64,000 bases of DNA from Longilinea sp964536805 (GTDB lineage: Bacteria > Chloroflexota > Anaerolineae > Anaerolineales > Anaerolineaceae), in assembly GCA_964536805.1 (NCBI GenBank), contig CAZHYQ010000001.1:124001-188000 (forward strand), given 5' to 3'. This document shows, piece by piece, positions 35,133 to 43,624 of this stretch. A model generated the notes under the pieces. The model was not told the DNA's origin. It made no database searches and saw only the letters and a program-made list of their open reading frames with translations. The position numbers and the translations under genes were made by a program. How positions within the stretch are numbered: position 1 is the stretch's first letter; the number at the start of each line of letters is the position of its first letter.

Positions 35133-35929
35133 ACGCTTCAATTTGGAATATTCTGGCAGACCTGGAACAGAATAACCGTGCAGGTGCCTTGTGTGTCATC
35201 GTGGATAGCAGCGGTTCCACCCCGCGCCATGAAGGCAGCAAAATGGTGGTTTTCCCGGACGGCACATTTGTGGGTACGGTTGGGGGTGGTGAAATTGAAA
35301 ACAGGACAATTCATGAAGCGCTTTTAGCTTTGGAAGATGGAAAAGCACGTAAAAACACTTATTCAATGGTCGATCCGAGTCGCGGAGATCCAGGGGTATG
35401 CGGTGGTACCATGGAAATATACATTGAGCCGATTCTGCCAAAGTCAACCTTGATCGTCATTGGTGGCGGTCATGTTGGAAAGGCTGTTGCCCACCTGGCA
35501 AAATGGCTTGGATATTGGGTGGTTGTGTGCGATGATCGCCCGGATTTTTCATCCGAAGAGGCAAATCCTGACGCCGATTTGCTGCTCCAGATGCCAATGG
35601 GCGAACTGCCTGATCATGTCGAAATCAATGCCTATACCAATGTCGTTTTAACCACACGTGGGGCCAACGTTGATATCGCTGGATTGCCTGAATTGCTCGG
35701 GAAGTGCTCGCCGGCCTATTTGGGTATTATCGGATCAAAAAGAAGGTGGTCGGTAACCCGAAAGGGGTTGACTGAGGCTGGAATATCAGAAGATATCATC
35801 GCAAAAATTCACTCGCCCATCGGTCTTGAGCTTCAAGCCGAGACTCCGGAAGAGATCGCAGTAAGCATCCTGGCTGAAATACTAATGCTGCGCCGGAAAG
35901 CCAGCGGTAAAAGCATGAAGGAGCAATAA
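35129..35929 (+). CDS. xdhC: XdhC/CoxI-family Mo-cofactor maturation protein
   Basis: A 266-residue XdhC/CoxI protein, the class that binds the molybdenum cofactor and helps its sulphuration before insertion into xanthine-dehydrogenase-type enzymes. The N-terminal XdhC domain has 'VDSSGSTPRHEGSKMVV' and 'GTVGGGEIE'; the C-terminal Rossmann domain has 'VIGGGHVGKAVAHLAKWLG'. The conserved Cys in 'GVCGGTMEIYIEP' is present. It sits between the two hydroxylases and can serve either. Start and stop overlap with ppaC (4 bases) and adjoin the next subunit (4 bases apart). Confidence 0.92.
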   Translation: MNASIWNILADLEQNNRAGALCVIVDSSGSTPRHEGSKMVVFPDGTFVGTVGGGEIENRTIHEALLALEDGKARKNTYSMVDPSRGDPGVCGGTMEIYIEPILPKSTLIVIGGGHVGKAVAHLAKWLGYWVVVCDDRPDFSSEEANPDADLLLQMPMGELPDHVEINAYTNVVLTTRGANVDIAGLPELLGKCSPAYLGIIGSKRRWSVTRKGLTEAGISEDIIAKIHSPIGLELQAETPEEIAVSILAEILMLRRKASGKSMKEQ

Positions 35930-35933
35930 CGGA

Positions 35934-37343
35934 ATGTGGAACAAATATATTAATGCCGCATCTGTAAAAGAAACGCTGGTCGCTTTAAATGAAAGTATGG
36001 AAAAAGCCAGAATTGTTTCAGGTGCAACGGACTTGATTCTGGAAATGGAACGGGGAGTTCGCCGCGGAATTGAAACTCTCATCGATATATCGCGAATTCC
36101 AGGATTGGATTATATAACCCTCGCTGAGGATGGCTGGGTTCACCTCGGTCCGAATGTCACCCACAACCACTGCGCAGCCTCGAAAATACTGCGCGAATAC
36201 GCCTTTCCTTTGGTCAGGGCGGCTTGGGAGGTCGGTTCACCTCAAATTCGAAATCGCGGTACCGTTGCGGGCAATTTAATCACTGCATCGCCAGCAAATG
36301 ACACCATCTCCCCGCTGGTTGCGTTGGGAGCGAAAGTAACACTGGCATCGGTCAATGGTACGCGCGATGTTCCCATAACGGATTTTTATACTGGTGTGCG
36401 GAAAACAGTAATGGCGCCCAACGAAATGCTGGTGGATATCAGTTTTCCTGCCATGGCAAAGAATCAAAGGGGCACATTTGTTAAATTTGCCCTTCGCCGG
36501 GCTCAGGCAATTTCATTACTGAATGTTACTGTTATTCTGACAATGCACCAGAAGGTAGTTGAAAAGGCTTCGATTACCATGGGGGCTGTTGCGCCCACCA
36601 TTATCCACGCCATCGATGCGGAAAAATTTCTGGCAGGAAAGGAACTCGGACAGGAATCTATTCAACATGCAGCGGAGTTGGTCATGCAGGCTGCAAGGCC
36701 GATTTCGGATATCCGCAGCTCAAACAGCTATCGCCGAAATATGGTTCGTGTGACGGCGCGACGGGCAATCCAGGCTATTGCCGATGGGACAGAAACTGAT
36801 GGAATTCCGAAGTCTCCGGTTTTGCTGTGGGGGCAGGATAATTATCCCCAGGGGAAGTTGCCGGAGACTACTCATATTGACGAAGAATCTCCGATCCGTA
36901 CCCGAATTAACGGACGCGAGTATACATTTTATTCTGGCCAGGAGAAAACACTGCTGCGGCTGCTGCGCGAGGACGCGAACCTGATCGGCACCAAAGAAGG
37001 CTGCGCTGAAGGCGAGTGCGGTGCATGCACGGTCTACCTGGACGGTGTGGCAGTGATGGCTTGCATGGTGCCCGCTCCCAGGGTCAACGGAGCAGACATC
37101 GTCACCATCGAAGGAATCCATCAAAACGGCGGGTTGCATCCCGTCCAGCAGGCATTTATCGATGCGGGTGCGGTACAATGCGGCTATTGCACGCCTGGTT
37201 TTGTGATGTCGGCAGTAAAACTGCTGGAAGAACGGAAACAACCCACGTCGGATGAAATTCGTCAGGCAATTACTGGTAATCTTTGCCGTTGTACGGGGTA
37301 TTATAAGATAGTAGAAGCCATCGAGAAAGCCGCAGAGATGTAA
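35934..37343 (+). CDS. Molybdenum hydroxylase 2: FAD domain fused to [2Fe-2S] domain
   Basis: A 469-residue fusion. Residues 1-285 are the FAD-binding CoxM-type domain with canonical loops 'VSGATDLILEME' and 'RGTVAGNLITASPANDTI'. Residues ~320-469 are the iron-sulphur domain, with Cys in 'EGCAEGECGACTVYL', 'QCGYCTPGF' and 'LCRCTGYY'. The order FAD then [2Fe-2S] is opposite to that of eukaryotic xanthine oxidase and many bacterial XdhA proteins. It must pair with the 739-residue Mo-subunit encoded downstream. Unlike the FAD subunit of hydroxylase 1, both flavin loops look intact. Confidence 0.88.
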   Translation: MWNKYINAASVKETLVALNESMEKARIVSGATDLILEMERGVRRGIETLIDISRIPGLDYITLAEDGWVHLGPNVTHNHCAASKILREYAFPLVRAAWEVGSPQIRNRGTVAGNLITASPANDTISPLVALGAKVTLASVNGTRDVPITDFYTGVRKTVMAPNEMLVDISFPAMAKNQRGTFVKFALRRAQAISLLNVTVILTMHQKVVEKASITMGAVAPTIIHAIDAEKFLAGKELGQESIQHAAELVMQAARPISDIRSSNSYRRNMVRVTARRAIQAIADGTETDGIPKSPVLLWGQDNYPQGKLPETTHIDEESPIRTRINGREYTFYSGQEKTLLRLLREDANLIGTKEGCAEGECGACTVYLDGVAVMACMVPAPRVNGADIVTIEGIHQNGGLHPVQQAFIDAGAVQCGYCTPGFVMSAVKLLEERKQPTSDEIRQAITGNLCRCTGYYKIVEAIEKAAEM

Positions 37344-37357
37344 AACGAGGGAATCCT

Positions 37358-37729
37358 ATGGGCAAATATTCCAGTCGAATGTCACAGGAATCGCTATCCA
37401 ATCTAGATCAGCAACTCCATCCGATTTGGCGCGGGGTGGGATTTGCGTTCATGATCTTGATCCCAGTCATTTCCATTTTTGGGTCCATTGTTCTGGTGGA
37501 TGAAAACTCGAAAAAAGGTTGGGTTGCCATACCGCCGGAAATCATTAACCATGGCTTCGGCGGTTCTTTGCTTTTCGTACAGATAATCGTCGGCGTGGTA
37601 ATCCTTTTGGTCATAACGGTCCTTTTCCAATTGATTACCTTTGTTTTGTACCGGGCTTTTGGACCGTCACGTTACGGTCCGTTGGATGTTCCGCCCGTCA
37701 CTTATAACGGTCCCAAAAAAAGCCGCTAG
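37358..37729 (+). CDS. Small membrane protein of unknown function in the hydroxylase run
   Basis: A 123-residue protein with two clear transmembrane helices, at about 25-47 ('GFAFMILIPVISIFGSIVLV') and 72-96 ('FVQIIVGVVILLVITVLFQL'), short hydrophilic ends and a basic tail (KKSR). No family is recognised. A GAGGGA site precedes the ATG. It is inserted between the FAD/[2Fe-2S] and Mo subunits of hydroxylase 2, so a membrane anchor or an electron-transfer or transport partner is imaginable, though this is inference from position only. Confidence 0.6.
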   Translation: MGKYSSRMSQESLSNLDQQLHPIWRGVGFAFMILIPVISIFGSIVLVDENSKKGWVAIPPEIINHGFGGSLLFVQIIVGVVILLVITVLFQLITFVLYRAFGPSRYGPLDVPPVTYNGPKKSR

Positions 37730-37765
37730 GAATTATTTGTTTGAGCCAGCGTTGAGGGAGGAAGA

Positions 37766-39985
37766 ATGACAGGTAGCGTTGGACAATCCGTCCATCGAAT
37801 CGATTCGGTTGCCAAAGTCAAAGGGGAAGCTCTTTACCCTGGCGATATTCAAATGCCGGATATGGCTTACATGAAGGTCTTGTTTGCCAACCGGCCGCAT
37901 GCAATTATTCGTAAAATAGATACCTCCAAAGCAGAAAATTACCCTGGCGTACTGGCTGTTTTTACCGCCAAGGATGTCCCCAATAACGAGTATGGCCTAA
38001 TATCCCCTGATCAGCCGGTTTTGTGCGGTCCAGGGTCATCGAAACCCTTCGCTGACCGTGTCCGATTCATCGGGGATCAGGTCGCGCTGGTGGTTGCTGA
38101 TACCGAAGTGATTGCTGCCAACGCCGTCAAATTAATTGCTGTTGAATTTGAAGATTTGCCAGTTGTCACCGATCCCCGCATCGCGATGAAGTCAGGTTCT
38201 CCTTTGTTGTTTCCAGAGCGGGACTCGAATATCTTTTGCCATTATCGCATTCGAAAAGGAGATTTGGAGGCTGGGTTTGCAAGTGCCGATGTCACGATCG
38301 AGGGTTATTACCGAACACCGGCGCAGGAACATGCCTTCTTGCAGCCCGAAGCTGGTGTAAGCTATCTGGATGATGAAGGTCGGATAACCGTTGTGGTTGG
38401 CGGTCAATGGACGCATGAAGACCAGGAACAAATCGCCCACGCCCTGAATTTACCTCTGGATAAAATCCGGGTTATTTATCCTGCGATTGGCGGCGCTTTC
38501 GGCGGGCGTGAAGATATGTCAGTGCAGATCATTCTCGCCTTGGCAACTTTACGGCTTTCCGAAAAGGGGATCCGGCGCCCGATAAAAATTATTTGGAGCC
38601 GGGAAGAATCCATGATTGGGCACCATAAGCGCCATCCATATTTTATTAAAACGCGATGGGGCGCAACACGGGAAGGGAAAATTACTGCCGCAGATGTCGA
38701 GATTATTGCGGACGGCGGAGCTTATATCTATACCTCAACCAAGGTTCTTGGGAACGCCACATTGATGTGTACTGGGCCGTATGAAATTCCCAACGTCAAT
38801 GTTGATTCTTATGCGGTTTACACAAACAATATTCCAAATGGTGCATTTCGCGGTTTTGGGGGACCGCAAGGATCATTCGCAGCTGAATCACAGATGAACA
38901 AGCTGGCTGAAGCCCTTGGCATGGATCCGGTCGAAATTCGAATGCGAAATTTGTTGCGAGAAGGATCTCTCCTATCCGTTGGGACGCCGCTGCCGGAAGG
39001 AGTTTCGATCGATAAGGTGGTGGCAGCCTGTGCGACGAAGGCTGGCTGGACAAAAGGTGATTCGGGGTGGACGAGACCGGCAATTCGCGATGTATCGGAA
39101 TCCACCAGTCGGCACGGCATCGGATTTTCATGTTCGTTCAAAAATGTCGGATTTTCTTTCGGGGCACCTGAGAATTGTTGGGCAACGATAGAGTTGACCG
39201 GGAAAGAGCATATAGAGAAGGCAATTTTGTACCATGCCGGTGCTGAAGTCGGTCAGGGGTCTCACACAGCTTTCATTCAAATGGCTGCCGAGGCCTTGAA
39301 TCTTCCCTTTGAAAAAGTACAGTTAGTTGCATCCGATACAGCACGGACGCCAAATTCCGGGAGCGTATCGGCCTCCAGGATGACCTTCATGGCTGGTAAT
39401 TCCATCCGAGGCGCTGCCCAACTGGCACTTGAGAAATGGAATAACGAGGAACGGCCGGCGGTCGCCACTTATCAGTATCGTCCGCCGCGCACTACTCCAT
39501 TTGATCCGGAAACTGGAAAGAGCGAACCGAATTTCTCATATGGATATGTAGCTGAAGCCGTGGAAGTAGATGTGGATATTGAAACCGGTCAGGTAAGCAT
39601 TGCCAACATTGTTTGCGCTGATGACGTAGGCAAGGCGGTGAATCCACAGCAGGTACAGGGTCAAATAGAAGGTGCTGTCGTCCAGGCTGCAGGTTATGCC
39701 TTAATGGAGAATTTTATCCAACAGAACGGATTGACTTTAACCAAGACCCTTTCAACCTATCTTATTCCGACTGTTTTGGATGTTCCCGGCAAGGTTCAAT
39801 CGCTCATCCTGGAATATCCTGATCCGATCGGTCCCTTTGGCGCCCGTGGCATGGGCGAAATGCCTTATTTACCGTTGGTGCCCGCTGTAACTGCCGCTGT
39901 CCACGACGCCACGGGTCATTGGTTCGACGAGTTTCCCCTTATTCCAGAAAGAGTTCTGGAAGGTTTGGATAAGGCTGACGAATAA
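37766..39985 (+). CDS. Molybdenum hydroxylase 2: Mo-binding subunit
   Basis: A 739-residue subunit of the xanthine-dehydrogenase family. Molybdopterin contacts include 'AIGGAFGGREDM' (~241), 'NGAFRGFGGPQGSFAAESQM', 'GAEVGQGSHTAFIQMAAEAL' and the C-terminal 'GARGMGEMPYLPLVPAV' with the active-site Glu (~697). The CO dehydrogenase signature AYXCSFR is absent, so it is not CoxL form I. The stretch around 450 contains 'GFSCSFKNVGFSFGAPE'. The substrate is not evident. The next gene, yqeB, starts immediately at its stop codon, which joins this subunit firmly to selenium-linked maturation genes. Confidence 0.9.
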   Translation: MTGSVGQSVHRIDSVAKVKGEALYPGDIQMPDMAYMKVLFANRPHAIIRKIDTSKAENYPGVLAVFTAKDVPNNEYGLISPDQPVLCGPGSSKPFADRVRFIGDQVALVVADTEVIAANAVKLIAVEFEDLPVVTDPRIAMKSGSPLLFPERDSNIFCHYRIRKGDLEAGFASADVTIEGYYRTPAQEHAFLQPEAGVSYLDDEGRITVVVGGQWTHEDQEQIAHALNLPLDKIRVIYPAIGGAFGGREDMSVQIILALATLRLSEKGIRRPIKIIWSREESMIGHHKRHPYFIKTRWGATREGKITAADVEIIADGGAYIYTSTKVLGNATLMCTGPYEIPNVNVDSYAVYTNNIPNGAFRGFGGPQGSFAAESQMNKLAEALGMDPVEIRMRNLLREGSLLSVGTPLPEGVSIDKVVAACATKAGWTKGDSGWTRPAIRDVSESTSRHGIGFSCSFKNVGFSFGAPENCWATIELTGKEHIEKAILYHAGAEVGQGSHTAFIQMAAEALNLPFEKVQLVASDTARTPNSGSVSASRMTFMAGNSIRGAAQLALEKWNNEERPAVATYQYRPPRTTPFDPETGKSEPNFSYGYVAEAVEVDVDIETGQVSIANIVCADDVGKAVNPQQVQGQIEGAVVQAAGYALMENFIQQNGLTLTKTLSTYLIPTVLDVPGKVQSLILEYPDPIGPFGARGMGEMPYLPLVPAVTAAVHDATGHWFDEFPLIPERVLEGLDKADE

Positions 39986-40825
39986 GTGGTTAGTCTGAAT
40001 AATAAACAGGAATTAACAAAAAAATTACGGATTTTAGTCCGCGGCGGGGGTGACCTGGCGAGCGGCGTTGTTTTGCGGTTGTGGCGCGCAGGCTGGGATG
40101 TTCTCATCACCGAAATTGACCAGCCGCTAGCCGTCCGTAGATTGGTATCTTTTGCTAACGCCGTATATTTAGGTGAAATGGCCGTGGAAGGGATCCCATC
40201 TAAGCTGGTTGCAGATTCTGAGGAGGCATTTCAAGCTCATCGAAACCATTCCATACCGGTAGTCGTCGATCCTACAGCCGATTCCCGCAATTGGTTTGCT
40301 CCCCAGGTTCTAGTCGATGCGCGTATGCTGAAACAACCCTCTGATCTCCCTCATCCAGCCGCACCGCTTTCCATAGGTCTTGGACCTGGATTTGTTGCAG
40401 GCGTGGATTGTCATGCCGTAATTGAAACGAACCGGGGACCATTCCTCGGCAGGGTCTATTGGCAGGGTGAAGCAGAAGCGGATTCAGGAAAGCCAGAAGC
40501 TATTGCCAACATGAGTCTGGAACGGGTTCTTCGCACGCCGGTGGATGGTGTGTTTACCGAAAGAATCCCAATTGGCAGCCATGTAAATCAGGGGGAATTA
40601 ATTGCGCTTGTGGGGAAGTGGCAGTTACTGGCACCTTTTTCGGGTGTGATTCGAGGATTGGTTCGCGACGGTATCACTGTACAAAAGAATATGAAAATTG
40701 GCGATATAGATCCGCGCGACGATGCGAGATTAAGCCGTCTGGTATCAGAAAAATCGCTTGCAGTTGGTGGTGCCGTTTTGGAAGCGATCCTAACCTGGCA
40801 TGCCTCGGCTGGAATAATCCCCTGA
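39986..40825 (+). CDS. yqeB: Selenium-dependent molybdenum hydroxylase accessory protein YqeB
   Basis: A 279-residue protein of the YqeB (EF2563) family, a marker of selenium use as a labile cofactor in molybdenum hydroxylases. The N-terminus 'RILVRGGGDLASGVVLRLWR' with 'PLAVRRLVSFANAVY' is diagnostic, followed by 'GLGPGFVAGVDCHAVIETNR', and a C-terminal barrel-sandwich-like segment ('GSHVNQGELIALVG'). The start is a GTG (39986) directly after the stop of the Mo-subunit; there is no close ribosome site, so reinitiation is likely. The mechanism is unknown; proposals place it in selenium handling for the Mo centre. Confidence 0.9.
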   Translation: MVSLNNKQELTKKLRILVRGGGDLASGVVLRLWRAGWDVLITEIDQPLAVRRLVSFANAVYLGEMAVEGIPSKLVADSEEAFQAHRNHSIPVVVDPTADSRNWFAPQVLVDARMLKQPSDLPHPAAPLSIGLGPGFVAGVDCHAVIETNRGPFLGRVYWQGEAEADSGKPEAIANMSLERVLRTPVDGVFTERIPIGSHVNQGELIALVGKWQLLAPFSGVIRGLVRDGITVQKNMKIGDIDPRDDARLSRLVSEKSLAVGGAVLEAILTWHASAGIIP

Positions 40826-40832
40826 TATCCGA

Positions 40833-42155
40833 ATGAACCTGCGAAAAGCTTTACGTTTGAACAAGCCTGCATGCGTAGCATTCGTTGGCGCGGGTGGAAA
40901 AACAACTGCAATGTTCCGTCTTGCCCGGGAGCTGACACCGCCGGTTATTATTACCACCACGACCCACATTGGAACATGGCAGCTGGCGTTGGCGGATCGC
41001 TGGATAGCAGATATAAGCGAATTGGAGAGCATATCTCCAGCCACAGAGGGCGTCATTGCATTTACCGGGAAACGCACAGAAGACGAACGGGCTTCAGGGC
41101 TTAACCCCGGCGAAATGGATGATTTACATCGATTTGCTATAATGAAAGGCTGGAGTTTACTCATAGAAGCAGACGGCGCTCGCCAATTGCCGCTGAAAGC
41201 GCCGGGACCAAACGAGCCAGTGATTCCATCCTGGGTTAATCATGTAGTGGTCGTCGCCGGGTTAACCGGCTTGAATCAGCCCTTGAATAATGCGTATATC
41301 CATAGACCGCAAATTTATTCTCAAATCAGCAACTTGCCACCTGATTATCCGGTAGGGGAGGAGGCACTCAAGAAAGTGCTTTTAAATCCAAACGGAGGTT
41401 TGAAATCTATACCAGGGAGCGCGCGAAAAACTGTTCTCCTCAACCAGGCTGATGATGATGCGCTGATCGCGACCGCAAGCCGGCTCGCAAAAGATTTACT
41501 GGATGGCTACGATGCTGTGTTGGTCGGTCGGCTGTTCAACGAGTCTGATTATGAGGTCATCACATCAAAAGAGTCTGTCGCAGGCGTAATCCTGGCGGCT
41601 GGGGGATCAACCCGGTTTGGACAACCCAAACAGGAATTGTTGTGGCGCGGGAGGACTCTGCTTGAAAATGTCATCGACACAGCAATTCAAGCCGAGTTGG
41701 ACAAAGTATATTTAGTCCAATCAAATAATGCGTATAGCCATTATATCACTAAATTAAATAACCGATATTTCAAATCAATAATAAACAAATCCTCGCATCT
41801 TGGTCAAAGCTCATCCATCCGCCTGGCCGTGCAGGCATTACCAGCTAACATTGGCGGGGTAGTTTTTCTTCTGTGTGACCAACCGCAAATTCCAGCTCAA
41901 CTGATTCGCGACATCGTACATCGACACGCTGAAACTCATGCACCGATAATTGCGCCAATGGTGGAAGGTCGCCGTGGGAACCCGGTCCTTTTTGATCGTT
42001 GCACTTTTCAAGACCTTCTGGCACTGGAAGGGGATACCGGCGGTCGCGCGTTATTCAGTAAATTCCCGATTGAATATATTCCATGGAATGATGAAAATAT
42101 TTTGCTGGACGTAGATACACCGGAAGATTATGCACGATTGCTGGAGATCGAATAA
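40833..42155 (+). CDS. yqeC-mocA: YqeC fused to a MocA-type nucleotidyltransferase
   Basis: A 440-residue fusion. Residues 1-240 are YqeC-like, a P-loop accessory protein of selenium-dependent hydroxylases, with 'FVGAGGKTTAMF' at 17-28, 'TTTTHIG' and 'LIEADGARQLPLKAP'. Residues ~249-440 form a nucleotidyltransferase fold with 'ILAAGGSTRFGQPKQELLW' and 'FLLCDQPQIPA', the latter typical of MocA (CTP:molybdopterin cytidylyltransferase) rather than MobA. These steps give molybdopterin cytosine dinucleotide. The two functions are separate genes in E. coli. It is 7 bases after yqeB and overlaps the next gene by one base. Confidence 0.88.
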   Translation: MNLRKALRLNKPACVAFVGAGGKTTAMFRLARELTPPVIITTTTHIGTWQLALADRWIADISELESISPATEGVIAFTGKRTEDERASGLNPGEMDDLHRFAIMKGWSLLIEADGARQLPLKAPGPNEPVIPSWVNHVVVVAGLTGLNQPLNNAYIHRPQIYSQISNLPPDYPVGEEALKKVLLNPNGGLKSIPGSARKTVLLNQADDDALIATASRLAKDLLDGYDAVLVGRLFNESDYEVITSKESVAGVILAAGGSTRFGQPKQELLWRGRTLLENVIDTAIQAELDKVYLVQSNNAYSHYITKLNNRYFKSIINKSSHLGQSSSIRLAVQALPANIGGVVFLLCDQPQIPAQLIRDIVHRHAETHAPIIAPMVEGRRGNPVLFDRCTFQDLLALEGDTGGRALFSKFPIEYIPWNDENILLDVDTPEDYARLLEIE

Positions 42156-42760
42156 TGGATCAAATCGGGGCAATCATTCTAGCCGCTGGCCGTTCCACCC
42201 GGATGGGAACATCCAAAATGTTATTACCCTGGAACGATATAACTGTTTTGGAATCTGTACTTAATCTGGCAAATTCCGCCAAACTTGCTCCAATTGTGGT
42301 TGTCACGGGGGCATTTTACCAAGAAACCCAAGCAATCCTTGCTAAATATTTACCAGCGGTTGAGGAAATCCATAATTCATCCTTTGCCCAGCTTGAAATG
42401 TTTCACTCGCTAAAGATGGGCGTGGCAGCGCTTATTCACCGTTGCGAAGCAGCTATTGTCTTTTTAGGCGACCAACCGCAAATTGAACCCGATGTAATCA
42501 CGCAATTAATCTCACAATTTGGCCAGAAGGAATCGACAATAATTATTCCAAGCTTTCAGATGCACCGCGGGCACCCAATAGTGATCCCGCATGATTTCTT
42601 TCCTGAAATTCTGGCAATGCCGGATGGTGGCAGTTTGAGGGTTTTCCTCGATAATCATAAGCAGAACATTGCTTATGTGGTTGTCAATACAGCTTCAATA
42701 TTGCAGGACATGGATTCACCTGAGGATTATGAACGAATTAAATCTTTTCAAAAAAAGTAG
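42155..42760 (+). CDS. mocA: Second MocA-type molybdenum cofactor nucleotidyltransferase
   Basis: A 201-residue single-domain enzyme: 'IILAAGRSTRMGTSKMLLPW' at the N-terminus, 'VFLGDQPQIEPDVI' in the middle, 'MHRGHPIVIP' and a C-terminal 'DMDSPEDYERI'. It is homologous to the C-terminal half of the preceding fusion but clearly diverged from it. Two such enzymes in one operon could serve two hydroxylases or two nucleotides (CTP and GTP). The start ATG shares one base with the previous stop (TAATG). Confidence 0.87.
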   Translation: MDQIGAIILAAGRSTRMGTSKMLLPWNDITVLESVLNLANSAKLAPIVVVTGAFYQETQAILAKYLPAVEEIHNSSFAQLEMFHSLKMGVAALIHRCEAAIVFLGDQPQIEPDVITQLISQFGQKESTIIIPSFQMHRGHPIVIPHDFFPEILAMPDGGSLRVFLDNHKQNIAYVVVNTASILQDMDSPEDYERIKSFQKK

Positions 42761-42775
42761 GCAAATCACTAAATT

Positions 42776-43624
42776 ATGGCAATCATAATCGTAAGAATTC
42801 CCGCAAACATGAGTCAAAAAGCTCAATTGTTGCCCGCAGAAAATGAAGTTACTTCTCTGGATGAGGCATCCAGGTTAATTCCTGCTGGCGTTTATACGAC
42901 CTTTCGTACCTATCAAAAATACTTCGTCTTGCACTTGCGGGACCATTTTGAGCGGCTTGAGTCTTCCGCGCGCCTGACTGGAAGTACAATCCAGTTGGAT
43001 CGTGAACGCATACGGGGTGAATTGCGAAAAACGCTGGCCCAATTTCCAGAAAATGAAACCCGCATCCGCATCTCAATTGATTTGACAAATGAGGTTGGGA
43101 ATGTCTATCTCATATTAGAAAAATTACATACGCCTTCTCTTGATGATTATCATTTTGGGGTCGCGGTGATCACACGTATAATGCACCGCGAGAACCCCAC
43201 GGCCAAGGTGACCGCCTTTATTGCAGAGGCAAATGAAATCCGAAAAGCCAATAGCCAACTTCCCATCAATGATACCTTGATGGTTTCGGAGAATGGATCA
43301 ATCCTGGAAGGGTTAAGTTCAAATTTTTTTGCCGTTAGAAATGGCGTACTCTGCACGGCAGGCGTTGGAATTCTAGAGGGGATAACGCGAAAAACAGTAA
43401 TCGAAATTGCAGAAACAATTGGCATTCCCGTCGAACTGCATGCTGTCAGGATCGCAGACCTAGCCAAATACTCTGAAGCATTCATCACCAGTGCCAGTCG
43501 GGCAATCTTGCCAGTTACTCGAATCAACAACCACGTGATTGGAAATGGCCAAGTGGGAAAAATTACTCAAAGGCTTCAAATTGCATTTCAAAAGAATCTT
43601 GATCCGGTTTTAGAAGAAATCTAA
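42776..43624 (+). CDS. Class IV PLP aminotransferase
   Basis: A 282-residue PLP enzyme of fold type IV (branched-chain aminotransferase / aminodeoxychorismate lyase group). The N-terminal domain has 'GVYTTFRTYQKYFVLHLRDH', the Lys expected to hold PLP is in 'NPTAKVTAF', and 'EGLSSNFFAVRNGVL' plus 'GILEGITRKTVI' form the cofactor phosphate site. The substrate is not deduced. It is the last gene of the same-strand run, 15 bases after mocA. The first 11 residues ('MAIIIVRIPAN') may be extra; an ATG also lies at 42809. Confidence 0.85.
   Translation: MAIIIVRIPANMSQKAQLLPAENEVTSLDEASRLIPAGVYTTFRTYQKYFVLHLRDHFERLESSARLTGSTIQLDRERIRGELRKTLAQFPENETRIRISIDLTNEVGNVYLILEKLHTPSLDDYHFGVAVITRIMHRENPTAKVTAFIAEANEIRKANSQLPINDTLMVSENGSILEGLSSNFFAVRNGVLCTAGVGILEGITRKTVIEIAETIGIPVELHAVRIADLAKYSEAFITSASRAILPVTRINNHVIGNGQVGKITQRLQIAFQKNLDPVLEEI

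Noticed and set aside
36720..37241. Minus-strand frame of 173 codons opposite the FAD/[2Fe-2S] gene
   Set aside because: It is a shadow frame; the plus-strand gene has full cluster-binding motifs.
37766..39985. CO dehydrogenase large subunit (coxL) identity
   Set aside because: The form I signature AYXCSFR is absent; the general xanthine-dehydrogenase pattern fits better.
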